From positions 153,092 through 217,091 of the forward strand of contig JAUGWO010000030.1 in assembly GCA_049724395.1 (NCBI GenBank): DNA of 64,000 nucleotides, written 5' to 3'. Every line of letters starts with the position of its first letter. The first letter of the stretch is position 1. The position numbers and the translations under genes are program-made. This document shows, piece after piece, positions 9,749-21,317 of the stretch. This stretch comes from Spongospora subterranea f. sp. subterranea. Its lineage: Eukaryota; Endomyxa: Phytomyxea; Phytomyxea; Plasmodiophorida. Under the pieces are notes generated by a model, which was not told where the DNA came from, did no database searches, and saw only the letters and a list, made by a program, of their open reading frames with translations.

Positions 9749-11956
9749 ATGTAGACACTACCAGACGATCACTTCACTGTATCATAGATAGGCACAATCG
9801 TGTCGTCAATCGTCATGCCATCCATCATCCTGTAGACACTACCAGACGATCACTTCACTGTATCATAGATAGGCACAATCGTGTCGTCAATCGTCATGCC
9901 ATCCATCATCCTGTAGACACTACCAGACGATCACTTCACTGTATCATAGATAGGCACAATCGTGTCGTCAATCGTCATGCCATCCATCATCCTGTAGAGA
10001 CTACCAGACGATCACTTCACTGTATCATAGATAGGCACAATCGTGTCGTCAATCGTCATGCCATCCATCATCCTGTAGACACTACCAGACGATCACTTCA
10101 CTGTATCATAGATAGGCACAATCGTGTCGTCAATCGTCATGCCATCCATCATCCTGTAGACACTACCAGACGATCACTTCACTGTATCATAGATAGGCAC
10201 AATCGTGTCGTCAATCGTCATGCCATCCATCATCCTGTAGACACTACCAGACGATCACTTCACTGTATCATAGATAGGCACAATCGTGTCGTCAATCGTC
10301 ATGCCATCCATCATCCTGTAGACACTACCAGACGATCACTTCACTGTATCATAGATAGGCACAATCGTGTCGTCAATCGTCATGCCATCCATCATCCTGT
10401 GTAGACGATCACTCACCATAGATAGGACGATCACTTCACTGTATCATAGATAGGCACAATCGTGTCGTCAATCGTCATGCCATCCATCATCCTGTAGAGA
10501 CTACCAGACGATCACTTCACTGTATCATAGATAGGCACAATCGTGTCGTCAATCGTCATGCCATCCATCATCCTGTAGACACTACCAGACGATCACTTCA
10601 CTGTATCATAGATAGGCACAATCGTGTCGTCAATCGTCATGCCATCCATCATCCTGTAGACACTACCAGACGATCACTTCACTGTATCATAGATAGGCAC
10701 AATCGTGTCGTCAATCGTCATGCCATCCATCATCCTGTAGACACTACCAGACGATCACTTCACTGTATCATAGATAGGCACAATCGTGTCGTCAATCGTC
10801 ATGCCATCCATCATCCTGTAGACACTACCAGACGATCACTTCACTGTATCATACTTCAGATAGGCACAATCGTGTCGTCAATCGTCATGCCATCCATCAT
10901 CCTGTAGACACTACCAGACGATCACTTCACTGTATCATAGATAGGCACAATCGTGTCGTCAATCGTCATGCCATCCATCATCCTGTAGACACTACCAGAC
11001 GATCACTTCACTGTATCATAGATAGGCACAATCGTGTCGTCAATCGTCATGCCATCCATCATCCTGTAGACACTACCAGACGATCACTTCACTGTATCAT
11101 AGATAGGCACAATCGTGTCGTCAATCGTCATGCCATCCATCATCCTGTAGATGCCACTACCAGACGATCACTTCACTGTATCATAGATAGGCACAATCGT
11201 GTCGTCAATCGTCATGCCATCCATCATCCTGTAGACACTACCAGACGATCACTTCACTGTATCATAGATAGGCACAATCGTGTCGTCAATCGTCATGCCA
11301 TCCATCATCCTGTAGACACTACCAGACGATCACTTCACTGTATCATAGATAGGCACAATCGTGTCGTCAATCGTCATGCCATCCATCATCCTGTAGAGAC
11401 TAGATCACTTCACTGTATCATAGATAGGCACAATCGTGTCGTCAATCGTCATGCCATCCATCATCCTGTAGACACTACCAGACGATCACTTCACTGTATC
11501 ATAGATAGGCACAATCGTGTCGTCAATCGTCATGCCATCCATCATCCTGTAGACACTACCAGACGATCACTTCACTGTATCATAGATAGGCACAATCGTG
11601 TCGTCAATCGTCATGCCATCCATCATCCTGTAGACACTACCAGACGATCACTTCACTGTATCATAGATAGGCACAATCGTGTCGTCAATCGTCATGCCAT
11701 CCATCATCCTGTAGACACTACCAGACGATCACTTCACTGTATCATAGATAGGCACAATCGTGTCGTCAATCGTCATGCCATCCATCATCCTGTAGACACT
11801 ACCAGACGATCACTTCACTGTATCATAGATAGGCACAATCGTGTCGTCAATCGTCATGCCATCCATCATCCTGTAGAGACTACCAGACGATCACTTCACT
11901 GTATCATAGATAGGCACAATCGTGTCGTCAATCGTCATGCCATCCATCATCCTGTA
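9749..11956. repeat. 81-bp minisatellite, about 27 copies
   Basis: The unit is an 81-bp sequence starting gtagacactaccagacgatc and ending gccatccatcatcct. Copies are close to identical. A few units are irregular: a rearranged one near 10400-10430, small insertions near 10852 and 11151, and a shortened unit near 11397. The array starts 65 bp upstream of the GNL1 start codon, so it borders the GNL1 promoter. The + strand is open for 223 codons only because the period divides by three; the rearranged unit ends that frame. Confidence 0.97.
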
Positions 11957-11968
11957 CTGGTAGATACC

Positions 11969-12457
11969 GTGAGAGCAGTAACGGAAGCACAACGTGCCAC
12001 TCAAAGGTTACGTGTGATGAGATGCATGCATGTCCTTTTATCAGACTCTATTGTAACTTTGCGAACATATCAAATATTCTCATTTCCAAATGGATTGCTG
12101 AACCCGTTGGGCGGCCTGCATTGTGTTGACTTGGAACAAGGACGGCACCTACAGGTCTGCCTTCATCATCGCCGCTTAAACGACGTGACGCTAGCAAACG
12201 CGAATTCAATGCCCCGCGTCAGCGATGTTCGGATCGCAATGGCCTCTGGCTTTTGGAAAGTGACAGCCGCGAACTCAAACGAACACAAGGCAGCTTTGGT
12301 GACGAGGAAAACCCAGTTTGAGTGGAATTCGACGCCGTTCGGCTTAAGATGCGCGCAAGCATCGCAGTCGCTGTTGATGGCAGGGATAAATTACGTCAAT
12401 TTCCCAGTCTATATGGATGACGTTATGGGATTTTCGTCGGATCGAATTTTACCTTGA
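11969..12457 (+). mobile_element. Ty3/gypsy reverse-transcriptase fragment
   Basis: The + strand shows a short stretch of gypsy-type reverse transcriptase similarity. It includes the region around the RRLNDVTLANA, FEWNSTPFGL and YMDDV motifs. No LTR, integrase or gag is attached. It is an old, truncated and broken fossil with several breaks, abutting the minisatellite. Confidence 0.75.
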
Positions 12458-12995
12458 CAAACTGACCAGGTCCTTCGAGCGGCGTCGAAACACAACGCGA
12501 TAGCCAATCCTGTAACCGGTCCCTCACCATTCCAATCGCTCTTATTTCTACCGCAATGCCACTTCTGGAGTGCAAACCGACCTTAATCGGCTGGCACTAA
12601 ATCAGTTATTTGGAAATGGGATGATGATCCATTGTCGCCAACGTGTATCCTGCATCAGCAAGATCATGTTTGCCTTCTGAAATAATTGTGCTGAACGTTC
12701 ATTTCAAAATCTAAGTAATCGACAACGGACTGGTCATTGACTAATGGGCGTTGTTGGCACAATAATATTTTCAACAGCGAGCCATGAAATAATCATCGGG
12801 TCATTCTATATCGAATAGGGAAGGCCAAACCATCACTGAATAGCCATAAAGGTTATCTCAACCTAGGCTGTTCTTTTATCTTGACGTCAAAAATATCTTG
12901 AAATTAATCGGCCGAATATCTGTCAATGCCTTACAGCGATTCTAAGATAAATCAAGGGGGAGGGGGGGTCGTGATCAAAGGGAAAGCGTCGAACG
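12458..12995. other. Spacer, no gene seen
   Basis: No conserved reading frame. A run of g residues lies at about 12957-12968. It probably contains further decayed element sequence and the promoter of the cyclic-nucleotide-binding gene. Confidence 0.35.
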
Positions 12996-15101
12996 ATGAT
13001 CAGTCGCCCGTCGGAACTGTTCCGCCATCAATGGCTGAACCTGTTCAATCGTGCAGCAAAGGGATGCCAAACTACCGCCAAAGAGCGTGATATCCTGGAG
13101 GTTATTGATAATCTTTGGTATTGTTATGATCTCGACCGACAACACATCCTTTCGGAAGCGCAAATCGCCCAAATCTGTCATGACTGTATCGAGGTATTTG
13201 GTCCTGATACCCAATCGAGCAATGTCCGTTAATATTGCACACGATCACAATCAGGGTATGTCCAATGTGCAGCCGATACGATCGCAATACGACGACCAGG
13301 TTTGGTCGCGATCGATGGCGAATGCTGCCCAGCTCATGCTCAGCGATATACTCGACAATAGTCGCGATCACCATCATCGCCATCGATCGGTCGTCACCTA
13401 CGATCAATTCCATAAAGGGCTCAACCGCTTTCTAACCAATGACCATGTCGTGGTTCTTCCCGGTCCCCAAATCCCCGACTCGTCATCCGACCTAGTTCGC
13501 CACCTAGTCGGCACTGTTCGCCAGTCGTACAGGACCATGGCACAACTGGTGCGGCACCCGTCGAAATACGATCGGGAGTTGGTCGAAGCGCATATGAACA
13601 TGGTCGGGGACGTCGATAAAGAGCGATTGCAGATGGCGTTGTCTCGGACGGTGTCCCGATTATTACACAAGTACGAGCGCTGGAGTAGTTCTGGTTGACG
13701 CCGGCAGAAACAGTTGACCACCCGTTAATTCATTAATAGGTATCGGATTTCCCGAAAGTCGGTTGCTATGTTCGCGAATTGTGGTCGATTACGTCGTGTG
13801 TCGAAGGGCGATGCGATTGGAGCGACACATCAGAGATCCGCCAATAGCTCGTTTATCGTGTTAACAGGATCACTAATAGTGCACGATGACGACACCACTC
13901 AACCTGCCATTATCGGGGGGAATATCGCCACTCTCCATCCAGGCGATATATTTCTGTCCGATATCGATTCTCCAGTTGATCGCCGTGTTCTAGCGGTATC
14001 AGGTACACAAACAATGCCCTGGAGATTGCCATTGTTAACTCATATCGGGGCGTGTCAGACTCGATCGTGTTGGGAATATCACAAAATCACATTCATCAGT
14101 ATATAGAACGGCGACATCTGCACCAAATCGCCAATGTTCTTCGACGATGTTGGCAATTATCAAAAATTATCTGACGCCATCCTAATCGATATCGCCAGCA
14201 CGTCCCGATTAGAACCATATTCTCATAACCAGGTTAATTTCCTCATTTTGCCCCACCACGTCCATAACATCAACATTCTCCTAGATCGTAGTGCAACAGG
14301 GCGGGCCATTGTCCAACGATGTGTTCATGGTTGCTTCCGGGTCGGCCCGGGTCGTCATCGAAATGCCATCGCGTGTGTTCGGGCCGTTGCGACGCAAACA
14401 CGAATCAACGCGTATCGCTTCATACCTCAATTCTCCTGTTGTCGGCGAGTTCGATTCCGATTTGACTCAACTGACCTGTGGCGAGGGCGCGTTCATCGAT
14501 ATGGATTCACTGGTTATCGGCGATATGTTCGGTTATGAATCTGGGAAACTGTTCAACGTATCAGTGCAGTGTGATAACGATATCGCCGCTGCGACAACCC
14601 GTCCAGATTCTGCTGATGTCGCGCCGAGACCTCACCCGGATTCTGTCGCCGAACGATCTCTCGGCGATACTGGCATCGGGTCGCATGAGCAAGACGAAGG
14701 CGAAGGTGTTGGACGACCTGGAGAAGGGGAATCGGTGGGTGCAGTATTGTCAAGCGGTTGGCGATTCTGGCAAAGGAGATCGCACAGTTCCTCTCGCCAG
14801 GGATTTATATGGTTCTGGCTCGAACCGACCTCTGACGCGATCGCGTTCGGTGCATCATATCAAGGCGGAGATCGGTAACCTGATCGATAGTATTCATCTC
14901 GATTCGATTCAGGGAGCGCCTCAGCAGCGCGTGATCGATTCGCTGACAATGGAGCAGGTACGCCAATACGGCAAACAATTCACGATTGAGGATTGCTCGG
15001 ATCTGCTGCTAAAATCGCCCCAGTCTATCGATAAAATCATCGCGGCTCACGAGCTTGCCTTCGACAATGCCCAGGCTTCCACCAGCGCCGCCGAGAAATA
15101 G
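12996..15101 (+). CDS. Protein with degenerate EF-hand region and two cyclic-nucleotide-binding domains
   Basis: Six exons fit: 12996-13193, 13255-13670, 13740-13995, 14107-14232, 14285-14512 and 14565-15101. The total is 1761 nt, or 586 residues. Two of the introns are exactly 52 nt. Residues about 35-70 and 110-130 look like paired EF-hands (YDLDRQHILSEAQI, VVTYDQFHKGL), but the first loop lacks the usual glycine and terminal glutamate. CNBD 1 has RRVSKGDAIG and SSFIVLTGSLIVH. CNBD 2 has QIVVQQGG, FMVASGSARVVIE and a LLMSRRDL strand. The canonical phosphate-binding arginine cassette is not clearly present in either, so cAMP or cGMP binding is not assured. The stop at 15101 may be bypassed by a 52-nt intron at 15023-15074 that would join this gene to the PX-SH3 gene downstream. 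Confidence 0.65.
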
Positions 15102-15235
15102 TGTGTCGCCTGATCGGTTCCCGAACATTCTAGATAACGCTCAACCGCGTTGGGAAGGGGGTTCGAGAATACGGGGTCGTGGGCCACAATCGGAAATCGC
15201 TCGGCTCTCTCAGACGCGATCCCATTCGAATCTTA

Positions 15236-16764
15236 ATGCCAGCGGTGCTGTCCATCACTGAAGCGTCAACGTTGATCGACGCCAAGGGAAAATCGCACAT
15301 AATTTACCATGTCGATATCAAAGTCGGAAACTACCACCGATCGTCTCACAAAAAATACAGTGAGTTTCGGTTGTTCGACAAGATCTGGAAATTGATGTAA
15401 ATCGTTTCGGAACTGCATTGACCAAACGGTTTCTTGACAATGATATAGGTCGCCGGGGGTGGATATCAAACTACCGCCGAAAATCTGGTTCGGGAATAAG
15501 TCTGATAGCGTGGTCGAGGATCGAAAGCTGTGTTTAACGGCGTATTTGAGTGACTTGATCAAGGTGAAAGAGATGTCGCCATTCGTCAGCAAGTTTCTGG
15601 TCGTTCCTCAGGATATCATCGATACGCTGCGAACCGAGCTCAACAAATTGAACGGCGATGATAGTAATGGGGACGGGGCTGGCGTGGAACCGGATCCTCC
15701 GATAAAGGCGCCGGTGGGAGTGGTCGTCCACTTGCTCGACAACAGCAGCAACAACAACAAAAGTGCCTCGTCGTCCAGCTATACGGGATCTGGCGATCGT
15801 GGTGCTGGTGGGCAGGGTCAAAAGCAGCACCGGTTCGAATTCGTACGTGCAACGAACCGCCCTGGATCCGGCGCGGCACAAGCTCAGAAAAAATGCCAGC
15901 GCGGAGACATCGTCGGAACCGCAATTATCGTCAACCACAGTTCGCCAATCACTCAAACACAACATCAGTTCCGAATCATTAACAAAGATGAGATCAGGAC
16001 CTGTTCCCCAAAAGCTCAGACCGAATACCACCTCGGAATCATTGACGACGTCGAGGTCCATCACTGCTAATCAACAGCTCAGATCCAATATTAGTTCAGA
16101 ATCGCAGGCGAGCTCGACATCCATCACTGCTAATCAGCAGCTCCGACACATTATCAGCTCGGAATCGTTGGCGAATCTGAGGGCGTCCGAACATTCAAAA
16201 CACAATCGAAGCTCGAAAACGTCAAGATCAGCGGATCCGGATCAGCAACATCTCAAACACAAGACCTTCGCAGGAAAATCGATGACGACCCCGCAACCGT
16301 CGTACGATACCGGCGGTCAAGTTAGCAGGAGCAAAAAGAACGAATCGAATATGGACGTCGATGGACACAGATTGACCGACGTTCCTGCGAACATAGGCGG
16401 CAATCGATTGAGTCACAAACGGAGAAGCAATACGGGCAAGGAATCGGTGTCGCCATTGAGCGGCCACATTGACGACGATGAAGCGGCGGCGGTCAGGACG
16501 AGCCCCCTCAGTAAGTTGGAGCTGCAGAAATCAGCGGATCGACCGCCGTCGAACACGCAGGAGGCGGAGTGCAATTCCAAGGGTGAATCCCACCATTCCC
16601 TGTTGCGGTGCGTCAAGTCGTTCACCGCATTGACGCCAGGGCAGTTGTCGCTGGAGAAAGGGGAGATTCTGCAGGAGCTGCGATGCGCCAATGGTTGGTA
16701 TTATGGACAGGATAAGACCGGCCGCACAGGGTACTTCCCCAGCTCGATCGTTCAAAGAATTTAA
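15236..16764 (+). CDS. PX and SH3 domain protein
   Basis: Exons 15236-15396, 15449-15832 and 15888-16764 (introns 52 and 55 nt) sum to 1422 nt, or 473 residues. An N-terminal PX domain carries ASTLIDAKGKSHIIYHVDI, KKYSEFRLFDKIW, IKLPPKIWFGN and VVEDRKLCLTAYLSDL, so it should bind phosphoinositides on endosomes or the plasma membrane. A polar middle of about 250 residues holds degenerate repeats built around NISSESL and ANQQLR. The C-terminus is an SH3 domain: ALTPGQLSLEKGEILQEL, GWYYGQ and GYFPSSIVQRI. PX plus SH3 resembles p40phox- or Bem1-type scaffolds, but there is no PB1 domain. The ATG at 15236 falls just before the first PX strand. The alternative is that this is the 3' half of the CNBD gene. 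Confidence 0.75.
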
Positions 16765-17046
16765 TACAGAGAGTATCGCAATTAAACCCTGGGCAAATAC
16801 GACCGTTTGCTTAGATACTGCTTCGATCCTGATCAGATACCAGGCATTGCTAATAACCACACCAATTTGCATCGCCATTTCCTCGGAGATGATTATTGGT
16901 TGATAATGTCACAAGCTGTGCCGGCTCTCTGTCCTTATCATCCTTTAACACTAACACCTCACCTAATCGCATTATTTACGAAAGCCATCGATGCGTTTTA
17001 TACGAAGATTAGATATTTGATGATGGAGCGCCCATGATCTCCCCCA

Positions 17047-17656
17047 TCATTGGGCGTCTGTCTCGTCGGGCAGTTCCGGTCCAAGTCGCTCAATGGAGCC
17101 GTATATGGCGGCCTGCCAACCGATCGTCTGAGAAGATGTGACAGGTGTGGTATATTTACGAGGGGGCGGTATCCCGTTCCTGTTCAACGACCACCCCAAT
17201 CCATGTTTGACGTAGGCACGCATGGAATCGGCCATCTCCTGTTGACGAACTCGGATCAGACCGATTCCCAGCAACAATGGTGCGGGGACGACACCTTGCT
17301 TAGCTTCATTGGCGCTTCACCGACGCCGCCATTCTGCCGATGATAATCAACCTAAATGCGGCGAGCATAAACGGACCGGTCAATTCAGGAAAGCGTTGTG
17401 TTCACCATGAACTTATGTAGGGGGCCACGGCGAGCCTTATTCAGCAGCTCCTCCTTGATGGAAGGGTCCAATCCTGGAAAAAAATTCAACAGTTGTGTAG
17501 GTTGTTGAGATATTTGTGACTACCCGAATCAGCTGCAAGGAACCCATAGAACTCATACCAATCCTCTGTAGCTTGAACCTCTGATTCTATTCGTTGCCGC
17601 CAATTTTGGTCTTCATGAACACGGTTCAAAGTCTCTTGCTCAGAAGTTGCCGCCAT
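17047..17656 (-). CDS. CIMIP1: Ciliary microtubule inner protein 1 (C20orf85 family)
   Basis: Four exons (17656-17524, 17473-17406, 17351-17295, 17238-17047) with introns of 50, 54 and 56 nt give 450 nt, or 149 residues; the human protein has 137. The N-terminus (NRVHEDQNWRQRIESE then EDWYEFYGFL) matches the QDEIWKYRLKAESEA...NWGFL block of human C20orf85. The end (PVTSSQTIGWQAAI) matches its QTTQGFIGWRSAV block. Family members lie in the lumen of axonemal doublet microtubules. This is the strongest sign that the organism builds motile flagella. The start is the first ATG ahead of the conserved block. Confidence 0.7.
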
Positions 17657-17895
17657 GCACAAGAAAAGTCGCCGCGCCTCAGATCCTCAAAAAGAATGGG
17701 ATATTGTACTGGTACTGTCGTGTGATCCAAAAGCGCATATCACAAAAGAATGCGATATATTAATGGTACTGTCTTGTGACCAAAACGAGTGACACCGCAT
17801 AGACACATGCCAATAAATTACAATTCAAATTGAAACTACAGGACACCCACCAACCGGATCAGATGCGCACAGAAACCTCAAATGTGTATTCGATG

Positions 17896-19089
17896 CTAAT
17901 TTCTCTGAAAAGTGCCTCGCCTCAAAACAGCCAATATACTGTTTCCTTGGCTTTTAAGAATGCCAGCAGTACCAATAAAAAATACAATGGCAGTCCCAGC
18001 GATTCGTAACGTTCTGATACGAGTGCGTCGTCTTTGCAAAGCATGGCGTTGTTGCCTTTGAACGGCCTGTTTCCTGATGGGAAATGTGGCTAGTGTGCTG
18101 TCAAGGTGTTTCTCTTTGACGTCTGCACGACTGATGGAATGAGATCGCATGGGAATTCGCACTTCATCTGAGTCAGCATAGCAGATCTGATGAAGCACAT
18201 TCTGAAATATATATCTGATAAAAAGTAATTTGTCGTGTTCATGTGGGCAAGGGTCATAAAATCCATCCTGTAAGCAAGTATCTGACACCTATCAAGTCAG
18301 ATGGTATGCAGTTACTGACCAAGAAAATTTTAGTCCTTGAGTGATCTACCAGCTCGGAACATTGGACCATACATTGGACAGGAATTGTTACATCGATACA
18401 GCTTCCTGGTGGGCGATCCAGGGCTCCCCGGTGCTTAAGATCACCGTATAGGGCTTTAACGATGATCACTCCATCTCGCTGATATTCAATAGCTCGGAGG
18501 GCCTTGACTGTCTCAGCCATATTGCTGACCATTGTGATTGCTCTTAGCCGAATATGGGATATAATTTCATGAAATTCCGCCTCAGGTACTTCACGTATCC
18601 CATGATGTAAATCGTAGAGAAGGCGATGATAACGGTCACGAATATGCTGTAACCAATTTTGAAATAAACCAAACCGTCAGGCACTGATATACCATACCTG
18701 TCCGGCAGTTGTGATTTGATGGAATCTATCCAGCTCAGAAGAGGACTTTACAGCCCTATCAGGATGGTATTGCTTCACCAGACGCCTGTAGGCACTTTGA
18801 ACTTCTTGTGTGCTAGCGTTGACATCAACTCCTGGAGACCAGAGTGAACAAATGGCCTTCAAACAACATTAATAGAAAGCCCGTTTCAGAGAATGATAGA
18901 GTGATAGAGCGAATATATTGACTTTTTCGAAAAACAAAATGAAATATCACCTAATATCGCATAAGCGTCTTCATCAGGCTCAATGATCGTCGGTGATTCA
19001 GCATCGTCATCATCGCTGTCGTCAAGTTCCGCTCCATTCACAGCAGGAAACACGATGGGGTGGGCATTGCCATTGAGATTTACGACCAT
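17896..19089 (-). CDS. DNAJC11: Shortened DNAJC11-like protein: J domain plus DUF3395 and C-terminal membrane segment
   Basis: Exons 19089-18951, 18831-18698, 18646-18320 and 18267-17896 (introns 119, 51 and 52 nt) sum to 972 nt, or 323 residues; human DNAJC11 has 559. After an acidic leader comes a J domain with DAYAILGVDVNAS and the HPD tripeptide in KQYHPDRAV. About 60 residues later comes the DUF3395 domain: GVIIVKALYG, CIDVTIPVQCMVQCSELV, DGFYDPC, VLHQICYADSDEVRIP. The roughly 300-residue beta-rich middle of animal DNAJC11 is missing, and there is no room for it. A hydrophobic stretch (IAGTAIVFFIGTAGIL) near the C-terminus could anchor the tail. DNAJC11 works with MICOS and SAM in mitochondrial cristae organisation, so a mitochondrial outer-membrane place is inferred. 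Confidence 0.8.
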
Positions 19090-19549
19090 CTATAGGTTGG
19101 GTGGAAGAGCAATGAACCAGATGGACTAATGAGCTGTTGATATCGAGAATGAGCTGTTGATATCGACAATGAGAGAGGGAACAGGGGTTACACTTAGACA
19201 GAGAAGAGGGGACACGTCATCCTGGAGTGCGGGCGGACCCCTACACTGTACATATACACACACACGGGATACAGTGCCCACTGGATGACATTGACAGAAC
19301 CAAGGAGGAACCTCTTTCCACTGGTGACGGCGGGACCCGTGTAGGTACTGTAGTAGATTACAACCACACCAAGCCAAGTGGTTTGGTGTGGTTGGTCTTC
19401 GGTATGGTTGGGGTTTGGTCTGTTTACAAGGTTGATCTGGGTTGTTCGGCATACTCTCTTGAGTGTCGAATGGACCGGTCGAGATTTGATGTGCACAACA
19501 TCAATCGTTGAGGAAGTGAAAGCGTAGTACAATAGGGAATGGACGAAAC
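19090..19549. other. Intergenic, no gene seen
   Basis: Upstream of DNAJC11. It holds a short (ac)n run near 19255 and no conserved frame. Confidence 0.4.
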
Positions 19550-20180
19550 CCTTCTAAATCATCACATCATGTTCACAATAATCCACAAGTTGCGCATACC
19601 ATCCTGCAGTACTTGAACGGAACGAGTGACTTCGGACTGTTATATCGTTATGATGACAAAGTTGGCGGAGAAACATGTGCTTCTTGACTATTCTGATTCT
19701 GATTTGGGCGGGAGATCTGGACACTCGACGCTCAACTTCTGGATATGTGTTCCTTCTGAATGGATGTCCAGTGTCACGTCGTTCAAAGAAGCAAACATCC
19801 ACCGCCTTGTCGTCCTGTGAGGCCGAGACGATCGCATCTTCACTGGCTGCTGCGGAAGCAGTCTGGCTTCGAAACGTCTTAGAAGAGCTTGGTTTCGAGC
19901 AAAAGTCTGTTCCGGTCCTTTTGCAGGACAATCAAGGATCAATTTCGTTCGCTCAAAATGAAATCAATCACTCAAAGATGAAACATCTTGCTCTTCGGCA
20001 CCATTTTATTCGTGAATTGATTGCTAGCAATCAAATTCATGTTGCGTATGTTCCCACCGCCAAGAATCTTGCAGATATATTTACGAAACCCCTTGGGAAG
20101 ATGCAGTTCTGGGAGTTACGAGCTAAACGTCAATGCATCTCTCGCATCTCAAGCTTCTCTTTTTCTTTTTTCGTTTGCTG
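19550..20180 (+). mobile_element. Ty1/copia RNase H 3' end
   Basis: The + strand shows copia RNase H similarity through to the usual C-terminal signature, with ALSSCEAE, VLLQDNQGS, RHHFIREL and LADIFTKPL in order. The upstream pol is absent. It is a fossil with at least two breaks at its 5' side. Its last 260 bp form the outer half of the left arm of the fold-back described next. Confidence 0.8.
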
Positions 20181-20729
20181 AGGAAGAGTCACACCACAAT
20201 GGACGCAGCGCGCCAAGAGCGCATGCGAGCAATGCAGCTCGCCCACGACCCCAACCCGGCCAGCATGCAGGCTGTGCGGGAGATGTTGAACAAATACAGA
20301 AGCGGGCTGCAGCTTCCCCACCGCTCCACATTTCAGGCATTTTAGCCCGCCTCTGTATTTGTTCAACATCTCCCGCACAGCCTGCATGCTGGCCGGGTTG
20401 GGGTCGTGGGCGAGCTGCATTGCTCGCATGCGCTCTTGGCGCGCTGCGTCCATTGTGGTGTGACTCTTCCTCAGCAAACGAAAAAAGAAAAAGAGAAGCT
20501 TGAGATGCGAGAGATGCATTGACGTTTAGCTCGTAACTCCCAGAACTGCATCTTCCCAAGGGGTTTCGTAAATATATCTGCAAGATTCTTGGCGGTGGGA
20601 ACATACGCAACATGAATTTGATTGCTAGCAATCAATTCACGAATAAAATGGTGCCGAAGAGCAAGATGTTTCATCTTTGAGTGATTGATTTCATTTTGAG
20701 CGAACGAAATTGATTCCTTGATTGTCCTG
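19924..20729. repeat. Near-perfect inverted repeat (fold-back), 384-bp arms, 37-bp spacer
   Basis: The left arm 19924-20307 and right arm 20345-20729 are reverse complements with only about one mismatch and one 1-bp length difference noticed. The spacer is 20308-20344. The arms carry the copia RNase H end (outer part) and about 140 bp of unrelated sequence (inner part). The right copy therefore reads as a second RNase H tail on the - strand. Confidence 0.92.
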
Positions 20730-21317
20730 ATAGTTCAACAGGAGTTGAACATTTACAGCATCATAACCGTTGTTCTAAGGCCAAACCAGGAAGACCATCG
20801 GCGCATATATTCATTGTTTATCACGGCAACAAGCGAACCCATCGTATACCCGACAACAATCGTATTGCAGAACATCGCGACCCACGCCATGATAAGGGTT
20901 GCCTGTTCTTCATTAACCCCGATGGATGATCAGAAATTCATGATTGCTGTATGTGATTTCATGGGAGCTGTTAATTTGAGGATAAAATTGAGGGTTGATC
21001 CATGCCAAATAACGGTTACTGTGCTAGCAAACGAATATTCGAGGATTGTTTTGAAACACTGACTCGCGACCGCTTCTTCAGGAGAATGGGGTGGTACACG
21101 CGGGAAACACCAACTATTTCACTGATACTCAGTCAGAATATATTAATACAGTGGAAATCAAGAAATCCCATATGCTTTACAGGCTGGCAACGTCATTAAT
21201 CACACTAACTTTACCGACAAAACATTTCACCGAGCTTTGAAGGTCGCAGAGTGCGCCAAATCCATAACATCATAGACGGTACTGAAAATTGCACAATATG
21301 CAGAAAGATAACAACAC
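20730..21317 (+). other. Open stretch without a recognised gene
   Basis: The + strand is open from inside the fold-back to 21062 with ordinary-looking codons (for example NATHAMIRVACSS-like and VNLRIKLRVDP segments) but has no ATG near its start and no family I recognise. It may be an exon of a decayed or interrupted gene. No feature is seen from 21063 to 21317. Confidence 0.25.

Noticed and set aside
9733-10404. 223-codon + frame of 27-residue repeats
   Set aside because: It is the 81-bp minisatellite read in its open frame. The frame ends at a rearranged unit, the remaining 1.5 kb of array is in other frames, and there is no domain or secretion signal.
20130-20631. Several 130-160-codon frames on both strands around the fold-back
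   Set aside because: They exist only because the inverted repeat reads the same sequence twice; no family similarity beyond the copia RNase H tail.
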